Positions 55,891 through 64,000 of a stretch of 64,000 bases of DNA are shown here, piece by piece. Source of the DNA: Pseudomonas canadensis (GTDB lineage Bacteria; Pseudomonadota; Gammaproteobacteria; Pseudomonadales; Pseudomonadaceae); NCBI RefSeq assembly GCF_000503215.1, contig NZ_AYTD01000009.1, positions 34,296 through 98,295 on the forward strand. The letters are read 5' to 3'. The position numbers were made by a program, and so were the translations under genes. Below the pieces are notes generated by a model. That model was not told where the DNA came from, did not search any database, and saw nothing but the letters and a program-made list of their open reading frames with translations. How positions within the stretch are numbered: position 1 is the first letter of the stretch; each line of letters starts with the position of its first letter.

Positions 55891-56361
55891 TTGGCAGTCA
55901 GTAATCTGGATATGCACGCGTTGTTCGTGCTGGGTGATTTGCGCGCAAAGTTGGTCAAACAGTTTCAGTCCCGTTTCGTTTACATTACTGAGCAGACGCC
56001 GGAAGGTATCTACATCGCCGAGATCGACACCGAGGCGGCGTTGGTCGTGGACGACAAGCCCCGCCTGGAACTCAAAGTTGGCGATCACTTCCGCGCAGCG
56101 GTATTGCCCAGCCGTGAAGGTGGCAAATTCGAACTGAAGTTCCGCGATATCAAGTTGACCGTCTATGGCCTGGGTGACTACGCCTTTGTCTCCTCGGCCG
56201 AAGGCCAGGGCATTGTGTTCAAGGAAGGCCACAGCGTGATGCTGGTGTTTGCCGCCAACGAGCAACTGCAGGAAGGCCTGACCAAGACCCTGAAAGCCGT
56301 GACCGGCAAGGCCGCCAAATGGCGCAAGGGTGAACTGGTGACTTTCAAGGCCAGCGAATAA
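55891..56361 (+). CDS. Conserved-looking protein, function unknown
   Basis: 156 residues, mostly beta-strands (AKLVKQFQSRFVYITEQTPEGIYIAEIDTEAALVV, LELKVGDHFRAAVLPSREGGKFELKFRDIKLTVYGLGDYAF) with a lysine-rich C-terminal helix (LTKTLKAVTGKAAKWRKGEL). No signal peptide or membrane helix. The proposed start is TTG with GGGGG about 8 nt upstream; an ATG seven codons later is the alternative. Preceded by the 396-bp gap, so it has its own promoter. Confidence 0.65.
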   Translation: MAVSNLDMHALFVLGDLRAKLVKQFQSRFVYITEQTPEGIYIAEIDTEAALVVDDKPRLELKVGDHFRAAVLPSREGGKFELKFRDIKLTVYGLGDYAFVSSAEGQGIVFKEGHSVMLVFAANEQLQEGLTKTLKAVTGKAAKWRKGELVTFKASE

Positions 56362-56494
56362 CCATCAAATTCCGCGAACACCCGTTATCTCCCGGAACCT
56401 CTACTACAGTTGAGTTGACTTAACTATTCAGAGGCTTCGCGCTTACGCAGCAAAGCCGTCCGCTGTCTGCTGCGATATCGCGAGGTGCAAGGGC

Positions 56495-57511
56495 ATGAAA
56501 GGATTGAGAACGCTGTTGGCTGCATCCGTGACAGCCTTGAGTCTGTCCGTGGCCGCACTGCCGGTTTCGGCCGCCGAGACGCCGATACACTTTGCCGATT
56601 TGAACTGGGAAAGCGGCAGCCTGATCACCGAGGTACTTCGGGTGATTGTCGAAAAGGGCTACGACTTACCGACCGACACCTTACCGGGCACCACCATCAC
56701 CCTGGAAACCGCCCTAGCGAAGAACGACATCCAAGTGATCGGCGAAGAGTGGGCCGGCCGCAGCCCGGTGTGGGTCAAGGCTGAAGCCGAAGGTAAAGTG
56801 GTCGGCCTGGGCGATACGGTCAAAGGCGCAACCGAAGGTTGGTGGGTGCCGGAATACGTGGTCAAGGGCGACCCAGCCAAAGGCATCAAGCCTCTCGCGC
56901 CGGAACTCAAGAGCGTGAAGGACCTGGCGCGCTACAAGGACGTCTTCAAGGACCCGGAATCCCCGGGCAAGGGGCGCTTTCTCAACAGCCCTATCGGCTG
57001 GACCTCGGAAGTGGTCAACAAACAGAAGCTCAAGGCCTACGGTCTGGACGACAGTTATGTGAACTTCCGCAGTGGCTCGGGCGCGGCACTGGATGCCGAG
57101 ATCGCTTCGTCGATCCGCCGGGGCAAACCGGTGCTGTTCTACTACTGGTCGCCGACGCCGTTGATGGGGCGCTACAAGTTGATCCAGCTGGAAGAGCCAC
57201 CGTTTGATGCCGAGGCGTGGAAGACGCTTACGGATGCGGATAATCCTGATCCAAAACCAACACGCTCGCTGGCATCCAAGTTGAGCATCGGGGTGTCGAC
57301 GCCGTTCCAGAAGGAGCATCCGCAGATTGCGCAGTTCTTTGAGAAGGTCGAGTTTCCGATTGAGCCGCTGAACAAAGCCTTGGCGACCATGAGTGAAAAC
57401 CACTCGGCGCCACGGGAAGTGGCCCAGGTGTTTCTGAAGGAACATCCGCAGGTGTGGAAGGCTTGGTTGACCGAGGATGTGGCGCAGAAGGTTGAAGCCA
57501 GTCTGAAATAA
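56495..57511 (+). CDS. Glycine-betaine/choline-type ABC substrate-binding protein (orphan)
   Basis: A 338-residue OpuAC-family periplasmic protein with a signal peptide (about 1-26, ending PVSAAE). NWESGSLITEVLRVIVEKGY, IQVIGEEWAGRSPVWVKAEAEGKVV and GWWVPEYVV are family segments; several tryptophans and tyrosines (W93-type, YYWSPTPLM) could form the aromatic cage for a quaternary amine. No ATPase or permease adjoins, as with the scattered CbcX/CaiX/BetX-type binding proteins of pseudomonads that share one transporter. Confidence 0.88.
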   Translation: MKGLRTLLAASVTALSLSVAALPVSAAETPIHFADLNWESGSLITEVLRVIVEKGYDLPTDTLPGTTITLETALAKNDIQVIGEEWAGRSPVWVKAEAEGKVVGLGDTVKGATEGWWVPEYVVKGDPAKGIKPLAPELKSVKDLARYKDVFKDPESPGKGRFLNSPIGWTSEVVNKQKLKAYGLDDSYVNFRSGSGAALDAEIASSIRRGKPVLFYYWSPTPLMGRYKLIQLEEPPFDAEAWKTLTDADNPDPKPTRSLASKLSIGVSTPFQKEHPQIAQFFEKVEFPIEPLNKALATMSENHSAPREVAQVFLKEHPQVWKAWLTEDVAQKVEASLK

Positions 57512-57525
57512 CAGTGCGCATGTAC

Positions 57526-57590
57526 TGTAGGAGCCCGGCTTGCCGGCGATGGTGTTTATCGGACGCCATCGCCGGCAAGCCGGGCTCCTG
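57526..57590. repeat. REP doublet (REPIN), short spacer
   Basis: TGTAGGAGCCCGGCTTGCCG and inverted CGGCAAGCCGGGCTCCTGCG with only about 20 bp between; GCCGGCGATGG also pairs with CCATCGCCGGC. It lies between the convergent binding-protein and TonB-receptor genes and can fold as one long hairpin. Confidence 0.87.
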
Positions 57591-57601
57591 CGTTCAGGTG
57601 T

Positions 57602-59728
57602 TTAGAACCTGGTTTGTACTGCCAGCTCGAATGTCCTTGGCGCACCCAGGTAGTAAGCAGGCGACACATGCGCAAACTCGGCATACACCTCATTCGTCAA
57701 GTTGCGTACCCGGCCCGTCACCGAGGTATGCGAGTCCACTTTGTAGCGCAGGAACGTGCCGAACAGCGTGTAGGCCGGCACCGTCTGGGTGTTGGCGTTA
57801 TCTGCGTACACCTCGGCCACATAACGCGCATCCACGCCCCCTTGCCAATCCTCGGCAAAATCATAGGTCAGCCACAGGTTCCCCACGCGCTTGGGCACGT
57901 TGGTTGGCGTATTGCCTTTGCGTGAGACCACCGCGCCACTGGCGATTTTCTCGTTGAAGTCGTCGTACTCGGCGTCGACCCAGGCGAAGTTACCCTCCGC
58001 CAGCAACCTTGGCGTGATGCGTAACGAACTGGCCAACTCGATGCCTTTGGATGACTGTGCGCCGACCGGAATGCTGTTAGTCGGGTCCTGCGGATCGGTC
58101 ACGGCAAAATCCTTACGCTCGATCTTGTACGCGGCCACGGTGGCCGAGCCACGGCCGTCCAGGTAATCGAACTTGCTGCCCACTTCCCACTGTTTGCCCG
58201 TCGAAACATCAAACACTTGCGTGGTGGTGTTCGGCTGCTCGGCGGCGGTGCTGTATTGCACATACACATTGGCCGACGGGATGAACTGGTAAGTCAGGCC
58301 GACGCGGCCGGTTACCGGCTCCCAGCTGCGCTTGAAGTGGCGGGGATTGGTCGCGGTGATCGCACGGTGGTTGGTGACGTCCAGGTCGATAGCGTCGTAA
58401 CGCAGGCCGGTAAGCAGCGAAAGTTTGTCGGTGAGCCCCAGGCGGTTCTCCACGAACACAGCTTTGGTGGTGACCTCGTTGGTCTTGTCCTTGCCGAACT
58501 TCTCGCGGGTTCGCGGGATGTCGTAGAAGTGCCCGGGATCGAAGTTGTCTGGATTCACTGTACTGTTGCCTGGCACATTCCATGGGGTATTGGTGGTGCT
58601 GTTGACCTTGTATTCGGAACCGCCAGACCACGTGGTCGACAATCCGAACATACTGTCATCGTGGCGCAGTTCGAACTGGTTGCCGTTCTGTTCGCCTTGA
58701 TGACGTACCTGATAGGCCGTCGAGCGGTTCACCGCGCTGTTGTCGGCGTTGTACTGATAGGTTTCCAGGTTGCGGTAATCGCGTTGGCTGTCCAGGTGGT
58801 AGAGGGTGTTTTTCAGGCTGGTGCTGTCGTTGAGGCGGTAGTCGATGATCGAGCGCGCCCAGATCGTGCGCTGTTCGTAGCGACCGTCAGCAACGTTGTA
58901 GTTGTTGAAGCGGTTGTGCTTGTCGATCTTCAGCTCGCCCACCTTGGGGTTGAGCACCGGCGTGCCCCAGTAGGGACTGTCTTCATGCTCATCCTGGTAT
59001 TCCAGCGCCAGGGTGTGAGACAGGTTGGGCGTGAGGTCGCTGAGCAGGGAAAACGCCAGGCTCCAGGCCTCGCGCTGGTCGCGGTCGATGTAGCTGTGAT
59101 TGGTGTTGCGGCTTACATCCAGGCGCGCGTAGTGCTGCACATCGGCGCCGGGTTCGGTCAGGGCGTGATTGACACCAAACGCCATGCCGGCGGTGTCATA
59201 GCTGCCATAGGTGAGCTGGCCTTCGGCGGCCTGTTCCTCGCGGGTGGCCAGTTTGGTCACGTAGTTGAGCGAACCGCCCACGGAGCCGGCACCGTTGATC
59301 AAGGAGGAGGGGCCGCCTACCAGCTCCACCCGGTCATAGATCCATGCATCCACCGGCCGGGCCAGGCCGGTCGCCACATTGATCCCGTTGAACATCTGGG
59401 TGATCTGGCTGCTGGTAAAGCCACGGTAGGAGACAAACCCGCCAAATCCTGGCGGGGCGCTGGCATTGACGCCAGGCAAGGTGTTGGCGGCGTCGCGGAA
59501 GGTCTTGGCGCCGCGGCGCTCGATGTCATTGCGGTTGGCGATAGCCACCGACGCCGGGGTTTCGCGCACACTCAAGCCCAAGCGCGAGGCCATGCCGCTT
59601 GATTGATCCAGGGCCAGGCCAGGCTCGGCGGTTTGTTCGCCATCAATGGTGGTGGGAGCCAATTCAAGGGCCCAGGCGCAGACGGGCAGGCAGCCGAATA
59701 GGCCCGCCAACAGGGGTAGATGTTTCAT
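57602..59728 (-). CDS. TonB-dependent receptor, siderophore or metal type
   Basis: A 708-residue outer membrane receptor with a signal peptide (about 1-20, MKHLPLLAGLFGCLPVCAWA), a plug (about 40-160; RETPASVAIANRNDIERRGA, FVSYRGFTSSQITQMFNGI, DRVELVGGPSSLINGAGSVGGSLNYVTK) and a barrel ending in F (FELAVQTRF). I start at MKHLPLL, a normal signal peptide start, rather than 11 residues upstream. A DUF2946 gene lies 95 bp upstream on the same strand, and DUF2946 proteins often accompany metal-related genes, so copper or another metal complex is as possible as a ferric siderophore. Confidence 0.9.
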   Translation of the reverse strand: MKHLPLLAGLFGCLPVCAWALELAPTTIDGEQTAEPGLALDQSSGMASRLGLSVRETPASVAIANRNDIERRGAKTFRDAANTLPGVNASAPPGFGGFVSYRGFTSSQITQMFNGINVATGLARPVDAWIYDRVELVGGPSSLINGAGSVGGSLNYVTKLATREEQAAEGQLTYGSYDTAGMAFGVNHALTEPGADVQHYARLDVSRNTNHSYIDRDQREAWSLAFSLLSDLTPNLSHTLALEYQDEHEDSPYWGTPVLNPKVGELKIDKHNRFNNYNVADGRYEQRTIWARSIIDYRLNDSTSLKNTLYHLDSQRDYRNLETYQYNADNSAVNRSTAYQVRHQGEQNGNQFELRHDDSMFGLSTTWSGGSEYKVNSTTNTPWNVPGNSTVNPDNFDPGHFYDIPRTREKFGKDKTNEVTTKAVFVENRLGLTDKLSLLTGLRYDAIDLDVTNHRAITATNPRHFKRSWEPVTGRVGLTYQFIPSANVYVQYSTAAEQPNTTTQVFDVSTGKQWEVGSKFDYLDGRGSATVAAYKIERKDFAVTDPQDPTNSIPVGAQSSKGIELASSLRITPRLLAEGNFAWVDAEYDDFNEKIASGAVVSRKGNTPTNVPKRVGNLWLTYDFAEDWQGGVDARYVAEVYADNANTQTVPAYTLFGTFLRYKVDSHTSVTGRVRNLTNEVYAEFAHVSPAYYLGAPRTFELAVQTRF

Positions 59729-59823
59729 GGTTGAATCCTGAAAAACTTGGCTTGAAAACAACGCACAACCGCCCGTACTTCCTTGCGGAAACGGTGGTCA
59801 GTGCAGATCGGAAAGCGAAGGAA

Positions 59824-60213
59824 TCAGGCGAAAACAGGCGGTGCGCGCGGATTAGCCGCAGGCCAGGTGAAGCGGGCAGGGATGTCAGCAGCCAGGACAA
59901 TGGCCGGCGGTGGCGCATGGGGCTGTGGCAACACCGCCACATTCAGGCTTGAACTCAGCGCTGGGCCCATGCCGCCTGTGGAACACAGCGGGCAACCAAA
60001 CGCCTTGGACAGCGTTGGCAGGTTACGTTCAGTGGAGTTGGACGGCTTGGGCGCCTGGGTGCGCGGGTCCACTGTACAAAACTGGCCGCCGATGCCATTG
60101 AGCTGCATCCCGACCATCTGCCCATGACCGATACTGCAGGCGAACACATTGAACAGGACGCAGCAATAAAGCATCCAGGCAATGAGCGAGCGGTCGGCAC
60201 GGGCGATTTTCAT
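59824..60213 (-). CDS. DUF2946-family protein
   Basis: 129 residues: an N-terminal hydrophobic segment (SLIAWMLYCCVLFNVFACSIGHGQM) and a proline/alanine-rich C-terminus. Potential metal ligands are grouped in CSIGHGQMVGMQ, FCTVD and FGCPLCSTGGMG. I start at MKIARADRS; an ATG 6 codons and a further one 14 codons upstream exist and no start has a strong ribosome binding site. It probably forms an operon with the TonB receptor downstream. Confidence 0.72.
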   Translation of the reverse strand: MKIARADRSLIAWMLYCCVLFNVFACSIGHGQMVGMQLNGIGGQFCTVDPRTQAPKPSNSTERNLPTLSKAFGCPLCSTGGMGPALSSSLNVAVLPQPHAPPPAIVLAADIPARFTWPAANPRAPPVFA

Positions 60214-60306
60214 GGGGCGGCACTTTACCATCAGCCGCCGACGAAATGCCTGCAAAAAATCACCAGGCGACTATCCTCTTTCGCACCTTTTACGGGAGAG
60301 CCAGCC

Positions 60307-60744
60307 ATGAGCTTTGTTGTCGCACGATGGATTGTCGGCATTTTCACCTTCATCAGCATGGTGCATTTGTACTGGGCTGCGGGCGGCAAACTCGGCTTCC
60401 AGGCCGCTATCCCCCAACTGCCCGGCGAATTCGCGCGTGGGCCGAAACCTGCGTTCAAACCCTCGGCGCTGGCTACGTTTCTGGTTGCCCTGGGGTTGGT
60501 GGGCATTGCGCTGATGGTGTGTTTGCGTGCCGGGCTGTATTTCTCGGCGGTGTCCCACGGGGCCTTGCAATGGGGGATCAGCGCGATTTCGGTGGTGATG
60601 TTTGCCAGGGCGATTGGGGATTCGGAGTTGGTGGGGCTTTTCAAGAAGGTCGGTGGTTCGCGGTTTGCGAGGTTGGATACGTATTTTTATTCACCGTTGT
60701 GTCTGGTGTTGGGGGTGGGGTTGTTGGTGGTGGCGTGGGGGTGA
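60307..60744 (+). CDS. DUF3995 family membrane protein
   Basis: 145 residues with four predicted helices (about 5-25, 55-75, 80-100, 122-142). The family pattern shows in FTFISMVHLYWAAGGKLGFQAAIP and LDTYFYSPLCLVLGVGLLVVAWG. GGGAGAG precedes the ATG. Function unknown. The last 60 bases are strikingly G-rich on the coding strand. Confidence 0.8.
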   Translation: MSFVVARWIVGIFTFISMVHLYWAAGGKLGFQAAIPQLPGEFARGPKPAFKPSALATFLVALGLVGIALMVCLRAGLYFSAVSHGALQWGISAISVVMFARAIGDSELVGLFKKVGGSRFARLDTYFYSPLCLVLGVGLLVVAWG

Positions 60745-60750
60745 GGGGGG
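60711..60750 (+). other. G-run cluster (potential quadruplex) at the end of the DUF3995 gene
   Basis: Runs of 5, 4, 5 and 6 G (60711-60715, 60717-60720, 60737-60741 area and 60745-60750) lie within 40 bp around the stop codon on the plus strand, with only one C among them. Confidence 0.6.
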
Positions 60751-60801
60751 CTAACGCAGCGTTTGTAAAAAGCTAGAAGAAGAAAAACAGGCCTGTTCGG
60801 T

Positions 60802-60839
60802 CCGCTCGCCATAAGGGACTCATTTGCCTTGGCGAGCGG
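60802..60839. other. Hairpin between convergent genes
   Basis: CCGCTCGCC (60802-60810) pairs perfectly with GGCGAGCGG (60831-60839) across a 20-nt loop, between DUF3995 and the probable immunity gene. No T-run follows on either strand; it may be a weak terminator or a degenerate repeat. Confidence 0.45.
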
Positions 60840-60870
60840 GGTTGCTGTAAATGGGCTCGGGCGCTCGCTT

Positions 60871-61230
60871 TCAACTTTTAGACTTGGTCGTGTTGTAGTA
60901 CCGCTCTAAACAAGTCAAAAGAATTTGTATGAATTTTCTCTGGTCAGTTACAGGCGCGCTGAAGTAGGTTGCCATATTTTTAAAAACTTCATCAAAGTCA
61001 TCATTTATAGCTAGGTAGTGTGTGATCGACGTAATGAACCACTCTTGCTCGGCCCTGCTGTAATCTAAAAATTCTGGCTTGGTCAATTCATCAAGAAGCT
61101 CGGTGAGTTCTTTCTCGTTATTTATGTCTTTTGATGCGATGAGTTTTTCTCGCTCAAAGTCATCCGTGTTTTCAATGTCGTAGGTGAACAGTAGTCCACG
61201 GATTATTGACATGCTCGGCTTGTTTGTCAT
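60871..61230 (-). CDS. Probable immunity protein for the RHS toxin
   Basis: 119 residues, acidic and mostly helical (DIENTDDFEREKLIASKDINNEKELTELLDE... in pieces; ITHYLAINDDFDEVFKNMATYF), with no signal peptide. It starts 7 bp after the RHS stop codon on the same strand, the usual place for the cognate immunity gene, and its base composition is clearly richer in A+T than the window as a whole. No family was recognised by eye. Cognate immunity is inferred from position, size and composition. Confidence 0.65.
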   Translation of the reverse strand: MTNKPSMSIIRGLLFTYDIENTDDFEREKLIASKDINNEKELTELLDELTKPEFLDYSRAEQEWFITSITHYLAINDDFDEVFKNMATYFSAPVTDQRKFIQILLTCLERYYNTTKSKS

Positions 61231-61237
61231 TTTTTAG

Positions 61238-64000
61238 TCATTTCTCTGTGTATGCGGTTTTCGGTTTACCTTGGTTATTTAATATCACTCTTGCTTTACG
61301 CTGCTGACTATATTCCATACTGGTTCTGGAATATCCTTCACCAATTATTTTGCCCATGTCCATTGGTTGTAACGATGCTGCGAGTCCATTTCTTCTAAAA
61401 ATAAGCTGGGCTCTATATATCGAGTTTAACTGATCCCTGTGGCTGAGATAATGCGTTGCGGCGGGCGGATATTTAGGTTCCCCTACGTTCGGCCCAGATG
61501 TGTAACGCTCAATAGTTCCTGTCGTCGGGTTTCTTGCGGTGTTCAAACGTTCGAGTTGAGACGCGAGTGTAGTCTGTGCTCCGTGTTTCTCTAGAAAGTG
61601 TGCTCCTGGCGTCGCCTTCTCCAATTCGTCTAGGCGCCTATATGCGTTCGCCTCAGCAAGCTCATCAATTCTTTCCTGACGCTTAGCACGCGTCAGTTGC
61701 GGTAAAGTGGGCTCTCCGTCGTTGACGCTTGGCGAAGAGCGTTGAGAGATGGCGCCTTGTTTGCAACCATCTCCACCAGGACATGAGCTCAATCCTAACG
61801 GGTCAACCCATCCGGTAGGATTAGGTGCGTACTGGTACGCATTGATCCCACCCGCCAGTTTCACCGGGTCCGGTGTCAGGTATCGACCAATATCCGGATT
61901 GTAGTAGCGATGACGGTTGTAGTGCAGCCCACTTTCTTGGTCGAAGTATTGGCCTTGGAAACGAAGCGGATTGTCCACTTTTCCTATGTCGAGACGGCTG
62001 ATTTCGCCGTAGGCGCGGTAGTGCGCGGACCAGACGATTTCGCCGTTGGTATCGGTGAGTTCCTGCGGGGTGCCGAGGTGGTCGAGTTGGTAGTGGTAGG
62101 GCTTGGTTTCCTTTGGACCAAAGCCTTCCAGCAGCGCCAATGGCCGGAAGCTGTCGGGCTCGTAGAGGTAACTGCGGTGGCGATCCGTCTGGTGTTCGGC
62201 GATGAGTCTGTCGCCTTGCCAGAAAAACTCGGTAGTTGTGCTATCAACGGTCTTGCTGATGCGCCGCCCAAACGGGTCGTAGCGATAGCTGGCGGTCTGG
62301 CCGTTGGGTTTTTTGATGCCGATCAGGCGGTGCTGGCAGTCGTAGCGGTATTCAGTAACGAGTTGATGGCCTTTGCCACGCCGTTCGCGGATAAGGTTGC
62401 CGAAGGCGTCGTAGTCGTAATGGTGGTCGCCTTGGATCATCAGGCGGTTGCCGGCCACGATGTCGGGGCCGGGGCGGTTTTGCATGAGCAGGTTGCCGGC
62501 GGGGTCGTGGCCGAAGCGTTCTTGCTCGCCTTGCGAGTGGTTGGCCCGGGTGAGGCGGTTTAGCGGATCGTAGTGGTAGTGGTGGTCGCCTTTGTGGGTG
62601 TCGAGCAGGCGGGTGAGGTTGCCGGATTTGTCGTAGTCGTAGTGGCGTTGGTAGAGGGTGTGTTGCTGTTGGGTAACGGCGTGGGCGTGCAGGCGTTGTT
62701 GATCGTCGTAGTGGTAGTGGCTGATCAGTTGGCCTTGTTGGCGTTGGTGTTCCTGACCGGCCTTGAACAGGTGGGAGGTAAGGGTTTCACAGTTCAGTTC
62801 GACGGTGACTAGGTGGCCGCCTTTGCCGTGGTTGAACGCCACCCGATTGCTGTCGGGCAGGCGTAGGTTTTGCAGTTGGCCGCAGGCGTCGTAGCCATAG
62901 CGCAGCGTGCCCCAGCCTTGGTGTTCGGCGGTGAGACGGTTTTGGCTGTCGTACTCGTAGGCCAACGCCCAGTGGCCATCTTCGACGCTTAGGAGATTGC
63001 CTTGACGGTCGTAGGTGTAATCGACATGGTTGCCGTCGGGCAGGGCTTTTCTTACGAGCCGTCCGACATAATCGCGCTCGTAGTGGGTAACCAGCTGACT
63101 ACCGTCATCGCCATGCTCGGTCTTTTCCTGCAGGTTGCCGTTGAGGTCGTAGAGGTAAGCAGTGCGCTGGCCGTCAAAGCCGGTTTCCTGTTGGATCAGG
63201 CCATTGGTGTGATACTGGAGTCGGTAGGTTTCGCCCACCTCATTTTCGATCTCGGTCAGCAATAACCGCACATTGTCGTAACGGTATTTGATCTGAGTGC
63301 CATCGGCGTTGATGCGCCGGCTGATCAGGTGCAGGCCATCGGCGTATTCGTAGCGAGTGACGTGGCCGAGTTCATCGCGTTCGGAGGTGATTTTTCCGTA
63401 CGCGTTGTAGGTATATTTACGCGTATCACCGCTCGGCAAGACGATTTGGACTAATCGTCCTACGTGGTTCCACTCAAATTGCGTGAGCGCGCCGTGTTCG
63501 TCTTCCAGGCTGATTTTTCGCCCGAGATCGTCATAGCGGTAGCGCTTGACTCCGCCATTCGGCAACTGCTCTTCAAGCAATTGCCCGTGCTCATTCCAGA
63601 CCAGTCGGTGACAGCTGTGATCCGGCAGCCAAACCTGCGTCAGTTGTCCGCGTTTGTTGTAGCTGTAGTCAGTAGCGTTGCCGTCAGGATCGGTCCTACG
63701 CGTAACGTCGCCCTGGTCATTACGCTCATACTTCCAAACCGCTTCACCACGCCGCACAACCCGTACGAACCCATTGTCATGCTCGTAGGTCGTCGGCTCA
63801 TCATTCCCCCGAAACAACGCCACCAAACGCCCAGCTTCGTCGTACTGGTAGGCCGTGATCGCCCCCAACGGATCTTGCTCAACCGTCAGCCGGCCTTTCT
63901 CATCGTAGGATTTGAAGTGCTCAGCACCGTCAGGATCCACCCGCTGCACCAGCCGCGCCCGCTGGTCATGCACATAGACTTCCTGGCTGCCATCGGCGTT
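61238..64000 (-). CDS. RHS-repeat polymorphic toxin (partial; 5' end beyond right edge)
   Basis: The frame is open to the right edge (residues NADGSQEVY precede the first possible start), so about 920 C-terminal residues are seen. They contain more than 25 YD repeats of the type YDxxGRL / YRYDxxGRR, then the RHS core end RFQGQYFDQESGLHYNRHRYY, DPVKLAGGINAYQYAPNPT and DPLGL (61790-61804), where the protein is normally cleaved. The following ~183 residues are the variable toxin domain: after a cysteine-containing linker (SCPGGDGC) comes FLEKHGAQTTLASQLERLN, a THYLSHRDQL segment and a basic tail. Histidines at HG and in THYLSH could be catalytic; the activity is not identified. The toxin-coding part is AT-richer than the repeats, a sign of exchange. 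VgrG/PAAR parts, if any, lie outside. Confidence 0.9.
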   Translation of the reverse strand, partial: NADGSQEVYVHDQRARLVQRVDPDGAEHFKSYDEKGRLTVEQDPLGAITAYQYDEAGRLVALFRGNDEPTTYEHDNGFVRVVRRGEAVWKYERNDQGDVTRRTDPDGNATDYSYNKRGQLTQVWLPDHSCHRLVWNEHGQLLEEQLPNGGVKRYRYDDLGRKISLEDEHGALTQFEWNHVGRLVQIVLPSGDTRKYTYNAYGKITSERDELGHVTRYEYADGLHLISRRINADGTQIKYRYDNVRLLLTEIENEVGETYRLQYHTNGLIQQETGFDGQRTAYLYDLNGNLQEKTEHGDDGSQLVTHYERDYVGRLVRKALPDGNHVDYTYDRQGNLLSVEDGHWALAYEYDSQNRLTAEHQGWGTLRYGYDACGQLQNLRLPDSNRVAFNHGKGGHLVTVELNCETLTSHLFKAGQEHQRQQGQLISHYHYDDQQRLHAHAVTQQQHTLYQRHYDYDKSGNLTRLLDTHKGDHHYHYDPLNRLTRANHSQGEQERFGHDPAGNLLMQNRPGPDIVAGNRLMIQGDHHYDYDAFGNLIRERRGKGHQLVTEYRYDCQHRLIGIKKPNGQTASYRYDPFGRRISKTVDSTTTEFFWQGDRLIAEHQTDRHRSYLYEPDSFRPLALLEGFGPKETKPYHYQLDHLGTPQELTDTNGEIVWSAHYRAYGEISRLDIGKVDNPLRFQGQYFDQESGLHYNRHRYYNPDIGRYLTPDPVKLAGGINAYQYAPNPTGWVDPLGLSSCPGGDGCKQGAISQRSSPSVNDGEPTLPQLTRAKRQERIDELAEANAYRRLDELEKATPGAHFLEKHGAQTTLASQLERLNTARNPTTGTIERYTSGPNVGEPKYPPAATHYLSHRDQLNSIYRAQLIFRRNGLAASLQPMDMGKIIGEGYSRTSMEYSQQRKARVILNNQGKPKTAYTEK

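Overview
The window is about 64 kb of high-GC chromosomal DNA from a fluorescent Pseudomonas, most likely the P. fluorescens group (P. fluorescens SBW25-like). The evidence is a lipopeptide-type NRPS end followed by macAB and a LuxR regulator, an mdeA/mdeR pair very close to P. putida methionine gamma-lyase, a Pseudomonas-type iol operon with a fused iolC, and many REP/REPIN repeats of the Pseudomonas 'GGAGCxGGCTTGCxxGC' kind. Identification is from motifs only; no search was run.

Layout. 1-11.1 kb: last two modules (Ser, then probably Ile/Val) of a non-ribosomal peptide synthetase with tandem thioesterases, then macA-macB exporter genes and a convergent LuxR-type regulator. This is the 3' end of a cyclic lipopeptide locus of the viscosin/massetolide/orfamide kind. 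A ~600-bp composite inverted repeat separates the NRPS from macA. 11.2-13.1 kb: methionine gamma-lyase and its divergent Lrp/AsnC regulator. 13.1-13.7 kb: a second, mosaic copy of the composite repeat. 13.7-18.3 kb: an AhpD-like protein, an AraC regulator, a decayed MFS transporter, a TonB receptor and a second AraC regulator. 18.5-22.2 kb: a polyamine operon (gamma-glutamylpolyamine synthetase, periplasmic binding protein, FAD oxidase) preceded by an NtrC-box-like palindrome. 22.4-25.6 kb: a LysR regulator divergent from an AKR-SDR-SRPBCC cassette of unknown substrate. 25.8-27.8 kb: a two-component system. 28.1-31.9 kb: a membrane protein with a 24-residue micro-ORF, a Bcr/CflA efflux pump and a divergent MocR regulator. 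31.9-37.9 kb: a Cu/Ag-type CusCBA efflux system with a small Met/Cys/His-rich exported protein.

37.8-51.7 kb is a complete-looking inositol catabolism and uptake region: iolR-like RpiR regulator, iolC fused to a DUF2090 aldolase-like domain, iolE, iolB, iolI-like, iolD, iolG, an iolW-like dehydrogenase, and a three-gene ABC transporter. Matching GGAA-N6-TTCC palindromes precede both iolC and the transporter genes, so one regulator can plausibly control both units. No methylmalonate-semialdehyde dehydrogenase (iolA) is in the window.

51.7-60.8 kb holds mixed core and accessory genes: a cysteine-depleted DksA2-like factor, a chemoreceptor with its extra domain at the C-terminal end, several small conserved proteins of unknown function, an orphan glycine-betaine binding protein, a second TonB receptor with a DUF2946 partner, and a DUF3995 membrane protein. 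60.9-64 kb, on the minus strand, is the 3' part of an RHS-repeat polymorphic toxin whose AT-richer C-terminal domain is followed 7 bp later by a small acidic probable immunity gene. The RHS gene continues past the right edge and the NRPS gene past the left edge.
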